A stretch of DNA of 64,000 nt from Sphingobacteriaceae bacterium (GTDB lineage: Bacteria; Bacteroidota; Bacteroidia; B-17B0; Aurantibacillaceae): NCBI GenBank assembly GCA_023251775.1, contig JAHEYC010000001.1, positions 1-64,000 of the forward strand, in the 5' to 3' direction. Positions 40,108 to 49,246 of this stretch are shown in pieces. The notes under the pieces were generated by a model. It saw only the letters and a program-made list of their open reading frames with translations, ran no database searches and was not told the origin of the DNA. A program made the translations under genes and the position numbers. Numbering within the stretch: position 1 is the stretch's first letter; each line of letters opens with the position of its first letter.

Positions 40108-41103
40108 ATGTCGCATTTAAAACTCGCCATCATTGGTAACGGAAGTTGGGGAACCGCACTTGCGAAATTATTTTTAAATAATTCCGATCATATCCATTGG
40201 TTCATGCGCAAGCAAGAGGATGTTGAATTTATAAAAAAGTATAGTAATAATCCGCGTTATATAAGTTCGGTTGAATTTGATACCTCAAAGATCACTTTTT
40301 ATACAGATATTAAAGCGTGCATAAAAGATTCTGAATTTATTGTACTTGCTGTTCCTTCTGCATTTATTGCCGATACACTTTCGCCCTTAACAAAAGACAA
40401 TTTTAAAGGCAAAACATTTTTTTCGGCCATTAAGGGAATTGTGCCGCAACATAATTTAATTGTAGGCGAATATTTAAATCAGATCCACGAAGTTCCTTTT
40501 ACAAATATTGGAGTTATTACCGGTCCTTGCCATGCCGAAGAAGTGGCTTTAGAAAAATTAAGTTACTTAACTATTGCCAGTCAGAATTTACAAAGTGCGC
40601 AAAAGATCTCTGAACTTCTTTCATGTAGATATTTAAAAGCAACAACAAGCGATGATATTTATGGAACTGAATATGCAGCCGTATTAAAAAATGTGATCGC
40701 GGTTGCGGGAGGAATTTGTCACGCTTTAGGTTATGGCGATAATTATTTGGCCGTATTAGTAAGCAATGCCATTCAAGAAATAAAACGTTTTGTGGATGCA
40801 GTTCATCCGATCGATCGCGATATAAAAGCGTCGGCCTATTTGGGCGATCTAATGGTAACGGCGTATTCGCAGTTCAGCAGAAATAGAATGTTTGGCACCA
40901 TGATCGGTAAAGGTTATAGTGTAAAACAAGCGCAATTAGAAATGAACATGATCGCCGAAGGTTATTATGCGGTAAAATGTGTTTATGAAATAAATAAAAA
41001 GTATAATGTCGACATGCCCATTACAAATGCAGTTTACAGGATCATTTATCAAAAACAAGATCCGAAAAAAGAAATAGAACATTTATCTAACTTATTATCA
41101 TAG
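40108..41103 (+). CDS. gpsA: Glycerol-3-phosphate dehydrogenase [NAD(P)+]
   Basis: Reduces dihydroxyacetone phosphate to sn-glycerol 3-phosphate for phospholipid synthesis. The 331 residues fit the family. The N-terminal dinucleotide motif is GNGSWGTALAKL (residues 9-20). The catalytic lysine lies in AAVLKNVIAVAGGICHALGYGDN, and DRDIKASAYLGDLMVT follows. It opens a plus-strand run with a PAP2-like membrane protein and an epimerase. A TATCTTCG element 4 bases before the ATG may be a -7 box giving a leaderless message, though no -33 box is seen. Confidence 0.95.
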   Translation: MSHLKLAIIGNGSWGTALAKLFLNNSDHIHWFMRKQEDVEFIKKYSNNPRYISSVEFDTSKITFYTDIKACIKDSEFIVLAVPSAFIADTLSPLTKDNFKGKTFFSAIKGIVPQHNLIVGEYLNQIHEVPFTNIGVITGPCHAEEVALEKLSYLTIASQNLQSAQKISELLSCRYLKATTSDDIYGTEYAAVLKNVIAVAGGICHALGYGDNYLAVLVSNAIQEIKRFVDAVHPIDRDIKASAYLGDLMVTAYSQFSRNRMFGTMIGKGYSVKQAQLEMNMIAEGYYAVKCVYEINKKYNVDMPITNAVYRIIYQKQDPKKEIEHLSNLLS

Positions 41104-41104
41104 A

Positions 41105-41740
41105 TTGCGCACACTTGCATTTATTATATCCGCGCTTTTTCATCCCTTATTAATGGCAAGTTATGCTTGCTTGTTACTCTTTTTTGGTTTTAAAGATACG
41201 GTGTTCGAAATGATGACGGCGGCAAGCACCAAATGGCAAATTACCCTTACAGTTTGTGCTTTTACATTTGTATTACCCGTGCTAAATATTTATTTGATGT
41301 ATAAATTAAAGCGCATTCGAAGTTTTACATTGAGCGATCAAAATGAACGCACATTTCCGTACATCATGACTGCTATTTTTTATTTTGGATTATTTTATTT
41401 GTTCTACGATCTGCGCATTTGGGAAAGCATTAAATTATTTGTGTTGTGTGCAGGCACTGCAATTTTATTTACGGCTGTGATCAATTTACGTTATAAAATT
41501 AGTGCGCACATGGTTGGAATTGGAGGCATTGTTGGCATGATGGTATCATTAAATTTGTTATTGCAATACGATCTTTTCCTTTTTATTTTAGCAAGTATTT
41601 TAATTGGTGGTGTTATTGGTTGGGCGCGAATTGTGCTTGAAGAACATAAGCCATCGCAGATCTATACGGGTTTTTTATTAGGGGTAAGTTGCCAATTGGT
41701 TTTGTTCTTACCTTTACAACAATTATCATTGAATTTTTAA
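41105..41740 (+). CDS. PAP2-like membrane protein of unknown function
   Basis: A 211-residue protein with about six hydrophobic segments. The region YKISAHMVGIGGIVGMMVSL recalls the histidine-bearing motif of PAP2-type phosphatases, but the full catalytic set is not visible. A lipid-phosphate role would suit the neighbouring gpsA, yet this is only an inference. The start read is TTG, one base after the gpsA stop, and the stop is followed after one base by the next TTG start, so the three genes form a tight operon. Confidence 0.72.
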   Translation: MRTLAFIISALFHPLLMASYACLLLFFGFKDTVFEMMTAASTKWQITLTVCAFTFVLPVLNIYLMYKLKRIRSFTLSDQNERTFPYIMTAIFYFGLFYLFYDLRIWESIKLFVLCAGTAILFTAVINLRYKISAHMVGIGGIVGMMVSLNLLLQYDLFLFILASILIGGVIGWARIVLEEHKPSQIYTGFLLGVSCQLVLFLPLQQLSLNF

Positions 41741-41741
41741 A

Positions 41742-42764
41742 TTGAATTTAGTTACAGGCGCTACCGGTTTATTAGGAAGTCATGTTGTATTAAAATTATT
41801 ACAGCAAGGGAAAACTGTTGTTGCCGCCAAACAAAGTTCGAGCGATATTACCAAGGTAAAACACTGTTTTTCGTATCACACAAAAGATCCGGAAGAACTT
41901 TTTAATAAGATAAAATGGGTTGACCTCGACCTCACCGATGTTTATTCAATTGAAGAAGCTTTAAAAGATGTAGAGCATGTATATCACTGCGCGGGTTTTG
42001 TTTCCTTTCAAAATAAAGATCATGCCAAATTAATGTTGATGAACGAAACGGGAACAGCCAATTTGGTGAATGCGTGCATTGCCAAAAAAATAACTTCGTT
42101 TTGTCATGCAAGTTCATTGTCTACAATTAATAATGCAGATTACGAAGGCGAACTCAGCGAAAAGATCTTTTGGAAAACATCAGGCAAAGAAAGTTCGTAT
42201 GCCATTAGCAAATACAATGCCGAGCGCGAAGTTTGGCGAGGAATTGAAGAAGGATTGAATGCTGTGATCGTGAATCCGGGTTTTATTTTAGCACCGGGTT
42301 TTTGGAAACAAAGCAGCGGAAAGATATTTGCTTTTTGTAAAAAAGGAACTATGTTCTACACCGATGGAAGCACGGCTTATGTTGGCGTGAATGATGTGGT
42401 GGAAATAATGGTTCAGTTAATGGATAAGAAAATTTTCAATGAACGTTTTATTTTGGTGGAGAATTCTTACACCTTCAAAGATATTTTTACGCAAATTCAA
42501 GAAAAATTTGGCAAAAAAGCACCGTTCATTAAGAGCGGAATTTATCTATTGCAATTAGGGCGAATTGCCGACGGAATTGTGAGTGGGATTACCGGAAAAG
42601 ATCGCGTTCTTACATCGAATACAATTCGCACAGCCATAGGACACAAAAAATACTCCAATAATAAGGTAAAAACCACCCTTTCTTATTCATTTAAACCCAT
42701 TGAGGAAGTGTTAAATAGCATTTGCGAACACTATAAAAACGACCTTAAAACAGGAAAAATCTAA
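41742..42764 (+). CDS. NAD(P)-dependent epimerase/dehydratase, extended SDR
   Basis: A 340-residue Rossmann-fold enzyme. The cofactor motif is TGATGLLGSHVV (residues 5-16) and the catalytic YxxxK appears as SYAISKYNAE (about residue 152). The extended-SDR layout suits nucleotide-sugar or sterol/dihydroflavonol-type substrates; Bacteroidota carry many of this group and the substrate is unknown. The start read is TTG, directly at the glycine-rich motif, which leaves no room for extra N-terminal sequence. Last gene of the gpsA operon. Confidence 0.87.
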   Translation: MNLVTGATGLLGSHVVLKLLQQGKTVVAAKQSSSDITKVKHCFSYHTKDPEELFNKIKWVDLDLTDVYSIEEALKDVEHVYHCAGFVSFQNKDHAKLMLMNETGTANLVNACIAKKITSFCHASSLSTINNADYEGELSEKIFWKTSGKESSYAISKYNAEREVWRGIEEGLNAVIVNPGFILAPGFWKQSSGKIFAFCKKGTMFYTDGSTAYVGVNDVVEIMVQLMDKKIFNERFILVENSYTFKDIFTQIQEKFGKKAPFIKSGIYLLQLGRIADGIVSGITGKDRVLTSNTIRTAIGHKKYSNNKVKTTLSYSFKPIEEVLNSICEHYKNDLKTGKI

Positions 42765-42802
42765 ATTATTTTAGATAAAGAGCGGCCTTAATCAACAAAT
42801 TC

Positions 42803-42833
42803 TTTGTATTTATAAGTTATTTACATACCTTGG
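42803..42833 (+). promoter_or_regulatory. Promoter of the dNK-SiaB-glycosyltransferase operon
   Basis: TTTG (42803-42806), exactly 19 bases, then TACCTTGG (42826-42833), one base off TAnnTTTG. The leader to the ATG at 42856 would be about 16 bases. Confidence 0.55.
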
Positions 42834-42855
42834 TCTACTATAAGAATCGAGATAT

Positions 42856-43473
42856 ATGCATATTGCAGTTGCCGGTAACATTGGATCAGGAAAAACCACA
42901 CTAACTTCTCTCTTAGCAAAGCACTACAAATGGCATGCTCACTACGAAGATGCAGATGACAACCCCTATTTGAATGACTTCTATGAAGATATGCAACGTT
43001 GGTCGTTCAATTTGCAGATCTATTTTTTAAACAATCGTTTCAATCAAATACTCGATATTAGGAAGGGAAAACACACCGTAATTCAGGATAGGACCATCTA
43101 CGAAGACGCTTATATTTTTGCCCCGAATTTACATGCCATGGGGTTAATGACCACAAGGGATTACGACAATTATTTCTCTCTTTTTAAATTAATGGAAAGC
43201 CTTATCAAATCGCCCGATCTTATTATTTATTTAAGAGCTTCGGTGCCAACTTTGGTAAAGCAAATTCAGAAAAGAGGAAGAGAATACGAGAATAGCATAC
43301 GCCTTGACTATCTAAAACGATTAAACGAGCGTTATGAAGCTTGGGCAACATCCTACGAATCAGGGAAATTATTAATAGTAGATGTAGACGATATTAATTT
43401 CAGTGAGAACAAGGAGGACCTGGGTAAAGTAATTCGATTGATCGACAGTAAACAAAACGGTTTATTCAAGTAA
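42856..43473 (+). CDS. Deoxynucleoside kinase
   Basis: A 205-residue kinase that phosphorylates deoxynucleosides for salvage. The P-loop GNIGSGKTT is at residues 7-15. The family marks EDADDNPYLNDFYEDMQRWSF and QDRTIYEDAYIFA (about residue 76) supply substrate and lid residues. It belongs to the dAdo/dCyd/dGuo kinase group; the exact base preference cannot be read. It heads an operon: the SiaB-like gene starts 2 bases after its stop. Confidence 0.92.
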   Translation: MHIAVAGNIGSGKTTLTSLLAKHYKWHAHYEDADDNPYLNDFYEDMQRWSFNLQIYFLNNRFNQILDIRKGKHTVIQDRTIYEDAYIFAPNLHAMGLMTTRDYDNYFSLFKLMESLIKSPDLIIYLRASVPTLVKQIQKRGREYENSIRLDYLKRLNERYEAWATSYESGKLLIVDVDDINFSENKEDLGKVIRLIDSKQNGLFK

Positions 43474-43475
43474 AA

Positions 43476-44054
43476 TTGAGCGCTATACTAAATAAAGAAG
43501 CTGAGTTTTTTGATGTCCATTTTACGGAATCCATCAAATCTATTACCGCTGCCAATTGCGAACTCATTATTGCATACGATGGTGTTTTAAATACCGAGAC
43601 CATTAGTAAATTGGAAACAGAGATCGAACAAAAGATCATCGACCTTGCTGTTCCAAAGGCAGCTCTTAAAAAAATATTCTTTATTTGTGTTGAGTCCTTG
43701 CAAAACATGCTTATTCACGGACATAAAGATCTGAATGGATCGCAACACAATTATTTTTTGGTTTACAAAAAGGCTCATCAAATACTAATTATGACAGCAA
43801 ACTTAATTAGCAATCCTGCAATTCCTAAAGTAGATGGCGACTTAAAGACCATTAATTCGTTTGAGGATCCTGCAGAATTAAAATCATATTATATCAATCA
43901 CCTCGAAAAAAATGAGCTGAGCGAAAAAGGCGGCGCAGGTTTAGGATTCATTACCATTGCCATGAAGAGCGGGAACAAATTAAATTTTGCGTTCGACCGC
44001 ATCAGCGAACTCCATTCGTTATTTAAATTAGAAGCTGCTGTAAATGTTGAATGA
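43476..44054 (+). CDS. SiaB-like (DUF6272) protein kinase
   Basis: A 192-residue protein with an HATPase-like fold. An N-box-like segment reads FICVESLQNMLIHGHK (about residue 70), and a G-box EKGGAGLGFITIAMKSG (about residue 149) follows. This matches the SiaB/DUF6272 kinases. In Pseudomonas SiaB phosphorylates the STAS-like SiaC, and the PP2C phosphatase SiaA reverses this. No SiaC-like gene is seen here. The seven SpoIIE phosphatases in this window make partner switching a plausible shared theme. The start is TTG, 2 bases after the kinase gene upstream; the glycosyltransferase start overlaps its end by 11 bases. Confidence 0.78.
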   Translation: MSAILNKEAEFFDVHFTESIKSITAANCELIIAYDGVLNTETISKLETEIEQKIIDLAVPKAALKKIFFICVESLQNMLIHGHKDLNGSQHNYFLVYKKAHQILIMTANLISNPAIPKVDGDLKTINSFEDPAELKSYYINHLEKNELSEKGGAGLGFITIAMKSGNKLNFAFDRISELHSLFKLEAAVNVE

Positions 44055-45225
44055 TCGCAAAGATCCAATGCATTTGAACACATCCGTATTATTTCTCGCC
44101 TCCTGGTATCCAACCCCTGAAGATCTTACACACGGAATTTTTATTCAAAACCACGCTAAAGCATTATCACGTTTTACAAAAGTTGTTGTGGTTTATGCTA
44201 ACAGTGTAAAAGGAGCAACTGAGAATGAGATTACAAAAACTGAAGATGGAAATTTAACTGAGATCCGTCTCGCCTATCCAAAAACAACCATCACTATCCC
44301 ATTTGCAAAACATTATTCTCAGTTCACTAATTATCTGAATGCTTACAAAAAATTATTGCAGTACTTAATTGATCATAACATTTCCGTTTCGGCCATACAA
44401 GTTAATGTTGCATTTCCTGCCGCTTTGGTATTAGATCTTTTCAAACAACATTTTAGAGTGAAACATACTATTGTTGAACACTGGAGTGGTTATTTGCACG
44501 AAGATGGAAATTATAAAGGGCCAATTTTGAAACGCTATACAAAACTGTGTTTTAAAAATGTTTCGAAGATCTGGTACGTTTCGGAAAGACTAAAACAAGC
44601 GCTAGTAGACCATGGCTTTAAAGGAAATTATGAATTACTTTATAACGCCGTAGACACAAACGTATTTAAAATTGATCCTAAAGAAAAAAATAAACATACT
44701 ACATTTCTCCACGTTTCTTCTTTGGTAGAACGCGAAAAGAATTTAAAAGGAACATTTGAAGCTCTTAAGCTTTTGCAAGATAAAAAACTTGAATTCGAAT
44801 TGATCGTCATTGGCGGAAATGCAGAAAGCATTGCACAAACAAAAATTTTACAGGGAACTATTGGTGTACAACATGTCACTTATTTAGGATATCAAAACAA
44901 AGAGAATATCAGCTCATTTATGAATTGGTGTGATGCACTTTTATTATTTAGTCATTTTGAAGGAATGCCGGTGGTAGTATTGGAAGCACTGGCTTGCGGC
45001 TTACCTGTGTTTGCTTCGCAAGTTGGACAATTACCGCATTTAATTACCGATGAGTTTGGAAGATTGTCTCCGGTGAATGATGTACAACATTTTGCAGGAC
45101 ATTTAGAGAATTTTATTCATAAGAATCACAACTTTAATTCGGAGAAGATGAGTGAGTTCATTTCCGAGCATGCTTCATTTGATGCTGTTGGGAAACAAAT
45201 GTGGGAGTTCTATTCCCATTTTTAA
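44044..45225 (+). CDS. Glycosyltransferase family 4
   Basis: A 393-residue GT-B enzyme that likely transfers sugars in polysaccharide or glycolipid synthesis. The N-terminal part shows FLASWYPTPEDLTHGIFIQNHA, and the C-terminal nucleotide-sugar site is FEGMPVVVLEALACGLPVFAS (about residues 318-338). The ATG at 44044 overlaps the SiaB-like gene; an ATG at 44068 (MHLNTSVLF) sits closer to the conserved core and may be the real start. Donor and acceptor are unknown. Its TAA stop lies at the very start of the hairpin element 45223-45310. Confidence 0.9.
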   Translation: MLNDRKDPMHLNTSVLFLASWYPTPEDLTHGIFIQNHAKALSRFTKVVVVYANSVKGATENEITKTEDGNLTEIRLAYPKTTITIPFAKHYSQFTNYLNAYKKLLQYLIDHNISVSAIQVNVAFPAALVLDLFKQHFRVKHTIVEHWSGYLHEDGNYKGPILKRYTKLCFKNVSKIWYVSERLKQALVDHGFKGNYELLYNAVDTNVFKIDPKEKNKHTTFLHVSSLVEREKNLKGTFEALKLLQDKKLEFELIVIGGNAESIAQTKILQGTIGVQHVTYLGYQNKENISSFMNWCDALLLFSHFEGMPVVVLEALACGLPVFASQVGQLPHLITDEFGRLSPVNDVQHFAGHLENFIHKNHNFNSEKMSEFISEHASFDAVGKQMWEFYSHF

Positions 45226-45310
45226 CCACGAAAGGCACGAAAAACTTACACGAAAGGCACAAAATGATTTCGTGTCTTTCGTGAAAAACATTTCGTGTCT
45301 TTCGTGGTTA
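45223..45310. repeat. TAACCACGAAAGGCACGAAA inverted repeat between convergent genes
   Basis: The 20-base arms at 45223-45242 and 45291-45310 pair with one G/A difference, and inner arms also pair. The outer TAA at each end is the stop codon of the gene that runs into it: the glycosyltransferase on plus, rsmA on minus. The same family occurs at 5575-5669. It may work as a two-way terminator. Confidence 0.78.
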
Positions 45311-46075
45311 AATAAGGTTAGTAAGTTCCACAAACTGCTCAACACTTAATTGTTCAGGACGCTTATCAAATAAATAACTGCTTGTATCCGCATCCGGCTT
45401 TAAAAGTGATTTTACCGAATTACGAATAGTTTTCCGTCGCTGATTGAAAGCAGTTTTTACAACCGTTTTAAAAAGTACTTCGTCGCAATTCAAATTCTTT
45501 ACTACATTTCGTTTTAATCGTATCACAGCACTTTTTACCTTGGGCGGAGGAGAAAATACATTTTCATTTACAATAAATAAATATTCGATTTCATAGAAGG
45601 CTTGTAATAGAACGCTTAAAATTCCATATACTTTTGATCCCGGCTTTTCAGCCAAGCGTTCGGCGACCTCTTTTTGGAACATGCCAACAACCACATCAAC
45701 TTTCTCGCGATGTTCTAAAACTTTGAACATGATCTGACTTGAAATATTATAAGGAAAATTACCAATGACATTGAATTTCTTATTGCCGACAATTTTTTCA
45801 AGATCTGCTTTCAAAAAATCTGCTTCGATGATCTTGTCGGAAAATTGCGGATATTTTTCTTTTAAAAAAGGAATAGAATCTCTATCCACATCCAAAGCAA
45901 AAAAATCCAGTCGCTCAATTAAATGTTTTGTTAGAACGCCTGTTCCCGGACCAACTTCAATAAGTGCATTTGGAGAATTTTGACTTAACATTGCATCCAC
46001 AATATCTTTGGCAATGCTTTCATCCACCAAAAAATGTTGTCCTAAATGTTTTTTTGCTCTTACAGGTTGTGCCAT
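45308..46075 (-). CDS. rsmA: 16S rRNA dimethyltransferase
   Basis: KsgA/RsmA dimethylates two adjacent adenines in the 3' end of 16S rRNA during small-subunit assembly. The 255 residues fit the family. The N-terminus reads AKKHLGQHFLVDESIA, the SAM motif is EVGPGTGVLTKHLI (about residue 39) and the catalytic motif is GNFPYNISSQ (about residue 117). The C-terminal domain has FNQRRKTIRNSVK. Its ATG overlaps the stop of the DUF4286 gene (TAATG), so they are coupled. Confidence 0.95.
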   Translation of the reverse strand: MAQPVRAKKHLGQHFLVDESIAKDIVDAMLSQNSPNALIEVGPGTGVLTKHLIERLDFFALDVDRDSIPFLKEKYPQFSDKIIEADFLKADLEKIVGNKKFNVIGNFPYNISSQIMFKVLEHREKVDVVVGMFQKEVAERLAEKPGSKVYGILSVLLQAFYEIEYLFIVNENVFSPPPKVKSAVIRLKRNVVKNLNCDEVLFKTVVKTAFNQRRKTIRNSVKSLLKPDADTSSYLFDKRPEQLSVEQFVELTNLI

Positions 46076-46377
46076 TAGTCGATTACCTGAAGTAAAGTTC
46101 GGAAAGCGGTATATTTATCCTTGAATTTTTTTGTATGATCGGCCTGTAAAACCGGGGCATGTTCCTTTTGATAACGTTCAATATCTACCATTTCTAAGAA
46201 TTTATATTGCATGGAATAGGTATGGCCTTCATCCTCCACATAAAGCACTTTTACCATCTGGCTATCCACAAAACAGCCCGTTCTCATCACCTCAGGAATG
46301 TGAATTTCCCTCATCCACTTCACCCATTCGGCATGAACATCGTCGTTAATATTTACGGTGACATTGTAAATGAACAT
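46075..46377 (-). CDS. DUF4286 family protein
   Basis: A 100-residue protein beginning FIYNVTVNINDDVHAEW with a later EHAPVLQADHTKKF motif, as in DUF4286. The predicted fold is a small alpha/beta (ferredoxin-like) barrel half, similar to EthD or antibiotic-monooxygenase dimers, but no catalytic residues are known. It is often next to rsmA in Bacteroidota. A TACTTTTG box 4 bases before the ATG points to a leaderless message. Confidence 0.82.
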   Translation of the reverse strand: MFIYNVTVNINDDVHAEWVKWMREIHIPEVMRTGCFVDSQMVKVLYVEDEGHTYSMQYKFLEMVDIERYQKEHAPVLQADHTKKFKDKYTAFRTLLQVID

Positions 46378-46381
46378 CGCA

Positions 46382-46389
46382 CAAAAGTA
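46382..46389 (-). promoter_or_regulatory. -7 element of the DUF4286-rsmA operon
   Basis: TACTTTTG on the minus strand is an exact TAnnTTTG match, only 4 bases before the ATG. Transcription would start at or within a few bases of the start codon. No TTTG is found at the usual -33 distance. Confidence 0.45.
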
Positions 46390-46482
46390 CGACTAATTTC
46401 CCTTATAAATTAGGGCAAAATTTAAGGGATTATTCGTATTTTTAGAAGGTATAAAACCTTGATCTAACAGGGTAATGAAATT

Positions 46483-47757
46483 ATGAGAACAAATTTTGTA
46501 GAAGAATTAAAATGGCGCGGATTGCTGCACGATATCATGCCGGGTGCAGAAGAACTTTTAAATAAAGAAGTTTCTACGGCGTATATTGGATTTGATCCAT
46601 CGGCCGATTCTTTGCATGTGGGAAGTCTTTTGCAGATCATTACGCTAATGCGTTTTCAAAAAGCGGGACATAAACCCATTGCATTAATAGGCGGAGCAAC
46701 AGGAATGGTTGGAGATCCGAGCGGGAAAAGTGCTGAACGTAATTTATTGGATGAAGCAACGCTTAATAAAAATATTGTCGGCATAAAAGATCAGCTAAGC
46801 AAATACCTTGATTTCAAAAATTCGAACGCTGAGTTGCTGAATAATTACGATTGGATGAAGGATTTTAGTTTTCTTACGTTCATTCGTGATGTAGGAAAAT
46901 TTTTGACCGTAAATTATATGATGGCCAAAGATTCGGTGAAGAATCGTTTGGAAACAGGAATGAGTTTTACTGAATTCAGTTATCAGTTACTGCAGGCTTA
47001 TGATTTTTACTGGTTGTATAAAAATAAGAATTGCAAATTTCAATTGGGCGGAAGCGATCAGTGGGGAAATATTACCAGCGGAACAGAATTGATACGCAGA
47101 AAATGTGAAGGAGAAGCATTTGCTATTACCACACAACTTATTAAAAAAGCCGACGGAACTAAATTCGGTAAATCGGAAAGCGGTAATATTTGGTTGGATG
47201 CCACTAAAACATCGCCTTATAGGTTTTACCAATTTTGGTTGAATACCGCCGATGAAGATGCAAAAAATTTCATAAAGTATTTTACATTTCTTACTAAAGA
47301 AGAAATTACAAGTATTGAAGCTGAACATGCTAAGGCACCGCACGAACGTCATTTACAAAAAGCTTTGGCGCATCAAGTAACTGCTATGGTTCATAGCAAA
47401 GCCGAATTAGATGCTGCCATTAAAGCATCGGATGTTTTGTTCAAAGGCACACTTGACGACCTAAGCAACTTAGAAGAAAAAACATTCTTAGATATTTTTG
47501 ACGGCGTTCCTTCGTTTGATGTTTCTTCATCAGAAATAAACACCGGTATTAGCTTGATAGATCTGTTAGCCGAAAAAACTGCTATTTTCCCAAGTAAAGG
47601 CGAAGCGCGTAAAATGTTGCAAGCCGGTGGTGTAAGTTTGAATAAAAACAAAGTGGAGAATGTCCTTATGGTAGTGAACCTAAGCAATACCATCAACAAA
47701 AAATATATTTTGATACAAAAGGGAAAGAAGAATTACTTTTTGTGCAAGTTGAACTAA
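46483..47757 (+). CDS. tyrS: Tyrosyl-tRNA synthetase
   Basis: Charges tRNA-Tyr with tyrosine in the cytoplasm. At 424 residues it fits the bacterial TyrRS. The class I HIGH motif appears as SLHVGSLLQ (about residue 43) and KMSKS as KFGKSESGN (about residue 227). The C-terminal S4-like RNA-binding domain reads [21 protein letters not shown] (about residue 370). rpoN follows after one base, so the two are likely co-transcribed. The upstream gap shows no T-box-like leader. Confidence 0.96.
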   Translation: MRTNFVEELKWRGLLHDIMPGAEELLNKEVSTAYIGFDPSADSLHVGSLLQIITLMRFQKAGHKPIALIGGATGMVGDPSGKSAERNLLDEATLNKNIVGIKDQLSKYLDFKNSNAELLNNYDWMKDFSFLTFIRDVGKFLTVNYMMAKDSVKNRLETGMSFTEFSYQLLQAYDFYWLYKNKNCKFQLGGSDQWGNITSGTELIRRKCEGEAFAITTQLIKKADGTKFGKSESGNIWLDATKTSPYRFYQFWLNTADEDAKNFIKYFTFLTKEEITSIEAEHAKAPHERHLQKALAHQVTAMVHSKAELDAAIKASDVLFKGTLDDLSNLEEKTFLDIFDGVPSFDVSSSEINTGISLIDLLAEKTAIFPSKGEARKMLQAGGVSLNKNKVENVLMVVNLSNTINKKYILIQKGKKNYFLCKLN

Positions 47758-47758
47758 C

Positions 47759-49246
47759 ATGGCCCTTAAGCAATCGCAATATTTAAAACTTCAGCAAAAA
47801 TTATTGCCTCAGCAAATTCAGCTGATGAAGTTATTGCAATTGCCAACCTTAGCTTTGGAAGAACGCATCAAAGAGGAATTGGAATTAAATCCAGCTTTGG
47901 AAGAAGATGATCAACGTTTGGATGAAGAAGAATTGACCAATAACGATGATGATAGCGAGCCGGACATTGAGTTAGATGATAACGGCGATGTAAAAGAAAA
48001 AGAAGTAGAGCGCATTGATGATGAAGTGGGAATGGAAGATTATATGGGTGATGATGAATTGGATTCTTACAAATACGAAGTAAGCAATAAAGGAGCCGAT
48101 GATGAAACGCGCGAATTTGTGGTGGTGGAAGGTCCCGATTTTCATAATTTATTAGAACAACAATTAGGTTTACGCGAACTCAACGAAACAGAATACACTA
48201 TTGGCGTTTATATTATTGGTTGCATAGATGAAGATGGTTATTTACGCAGAGAGTTAGAAATGATCGTTGACGATCTTGCGTTCAATTACAATATTAAATC
48301 TACTATACAAGAAATTGAAAAAGTTTTAAAGACCATTCAGAGTTTTGATCCGCCCGGTGTTGGTGCACGAACAATACAAGAATGTTTATTGATCCAATTG
48401 AACAGAAAAGCCGATCAAACAAAAGATGTTATACAGGCCATTGAGATCGTGAAAGATCATATGGAGGAATTCAGTAAAAAACATTACGAGAAGATCCTCA
48501 AAAAAATGAACATCAACAGTGAGGAATTAAAAGAAGTGATAGATGTGATCACGCATTTAAATCCAAAACCCGGCGATACCGATATCAAATCTAATTCGCA
48601 TAGCGAGATAGTTCCTGATTTTATTGTGAGCGTTAATGGTATTAAGCCTGAGTTCTCTATCAACTCGCGCAATATGCCCGACCTGAAGATCAGTAAAGAA
48701 TATTTGGAGATGCTGAAAGAATACTCGCGACAAAAAAATAAAGACGGTAAAGAAGCAACAACATTCATTAAAAGCAAAATTGAAAGCGCACAATGGTTCA
48801 TTGATGCATTGAATCAGCGCCATTTAACTATGATGTTGTGTATGCAAGCCATTTTGGAATTTCAGGAAGAGTATTTTATTACAGGCGATGAGGGTAAATT
48901 AAAACCCATGATCTTAAAAGATATTGCCACAAAAGTAGAAATGGATATCTCTACCGTTTCGCGAATGGCCAATAGTAAATACGCGCAAACACCCTACGGA
49001 ACATTTTTATTGAAAACATTCTTCAGCGAAAGTATGAGTACCGATAGCGGAGAAGAAGTTAGTTCTCGCGAGATCAAAAAGATATTGAAAGATTGCATCA
49101 ACGCCGAAGACAAACACAAACCATTAACCGACGATGCCCTTTGTGATATCTTAAAAGAAAAAGGCTATAATATTGCGCGCCGAACGGTTGCCAAATACAG
49201 AGAACAACTGGATATTTCGGTGGCCAGAATGAGGAGGGAAGTTTAA
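47759..49246 (+). CDS. rpoN: RNA polymerase sigma-54 factor
   Basis: The alternative sigma factor that recognises -24/-12 promoters and needs an AAA+ activator. Region I (residues 3-48) is Gln/Leu-rich (LKLQQKLLPQQIQLMKLLQL). Region II (about 55-110) is strongly acidic. The C-terminal RpoN box ARRTVAKYREQL (about residue 475) contacts the -24 element. The length of 495 residues is normal. It sits in an operon with tyrS and an acyltransferase. No sigma-54 activator gene is seen in the window. Confidence 0.96.
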   Translation: MALKQSQYLKLQQKLLPQQIQLMKLLQLPTLALEERIKEELELNPALEEDDQRLDEEELTNNDDDSEPDIELDDNGDVKEKEVERIDDEVGMEDYMGDDELDSYKYEVSNKGADDETREFVVVEGPDFHNLLEQQLGLRELNETEYTIGVYIIGCIDEDGYLRRELEMIVDDLAFNYNIKSTIQEIEKVLKTIQSFDPPGVGARTIQECLLIQLNRKADQTKDVIQAIEIVKDHMEEFSKKHYEKILKKMNINSEELKEVIDVITHLNPKPGDTDIKSNSHSEIVPDFIVSVNGIKPEFSINSRNMPDLKISKEYLEMLKEYSRQKNKDGKEATTFIKSKIESAQWFIDALNQRHLTMMLCMQAILEFQEEYFITGDEGKLKPMILKDIATKVEMDISTVSRMANSKYAQTPYGTFLLKTFFSESMSTDSGEEVSSREIKKILKDCINAEDKHKPLTDDALCDILKEKGYNIARRTVAKYREQLDISVARMRREV

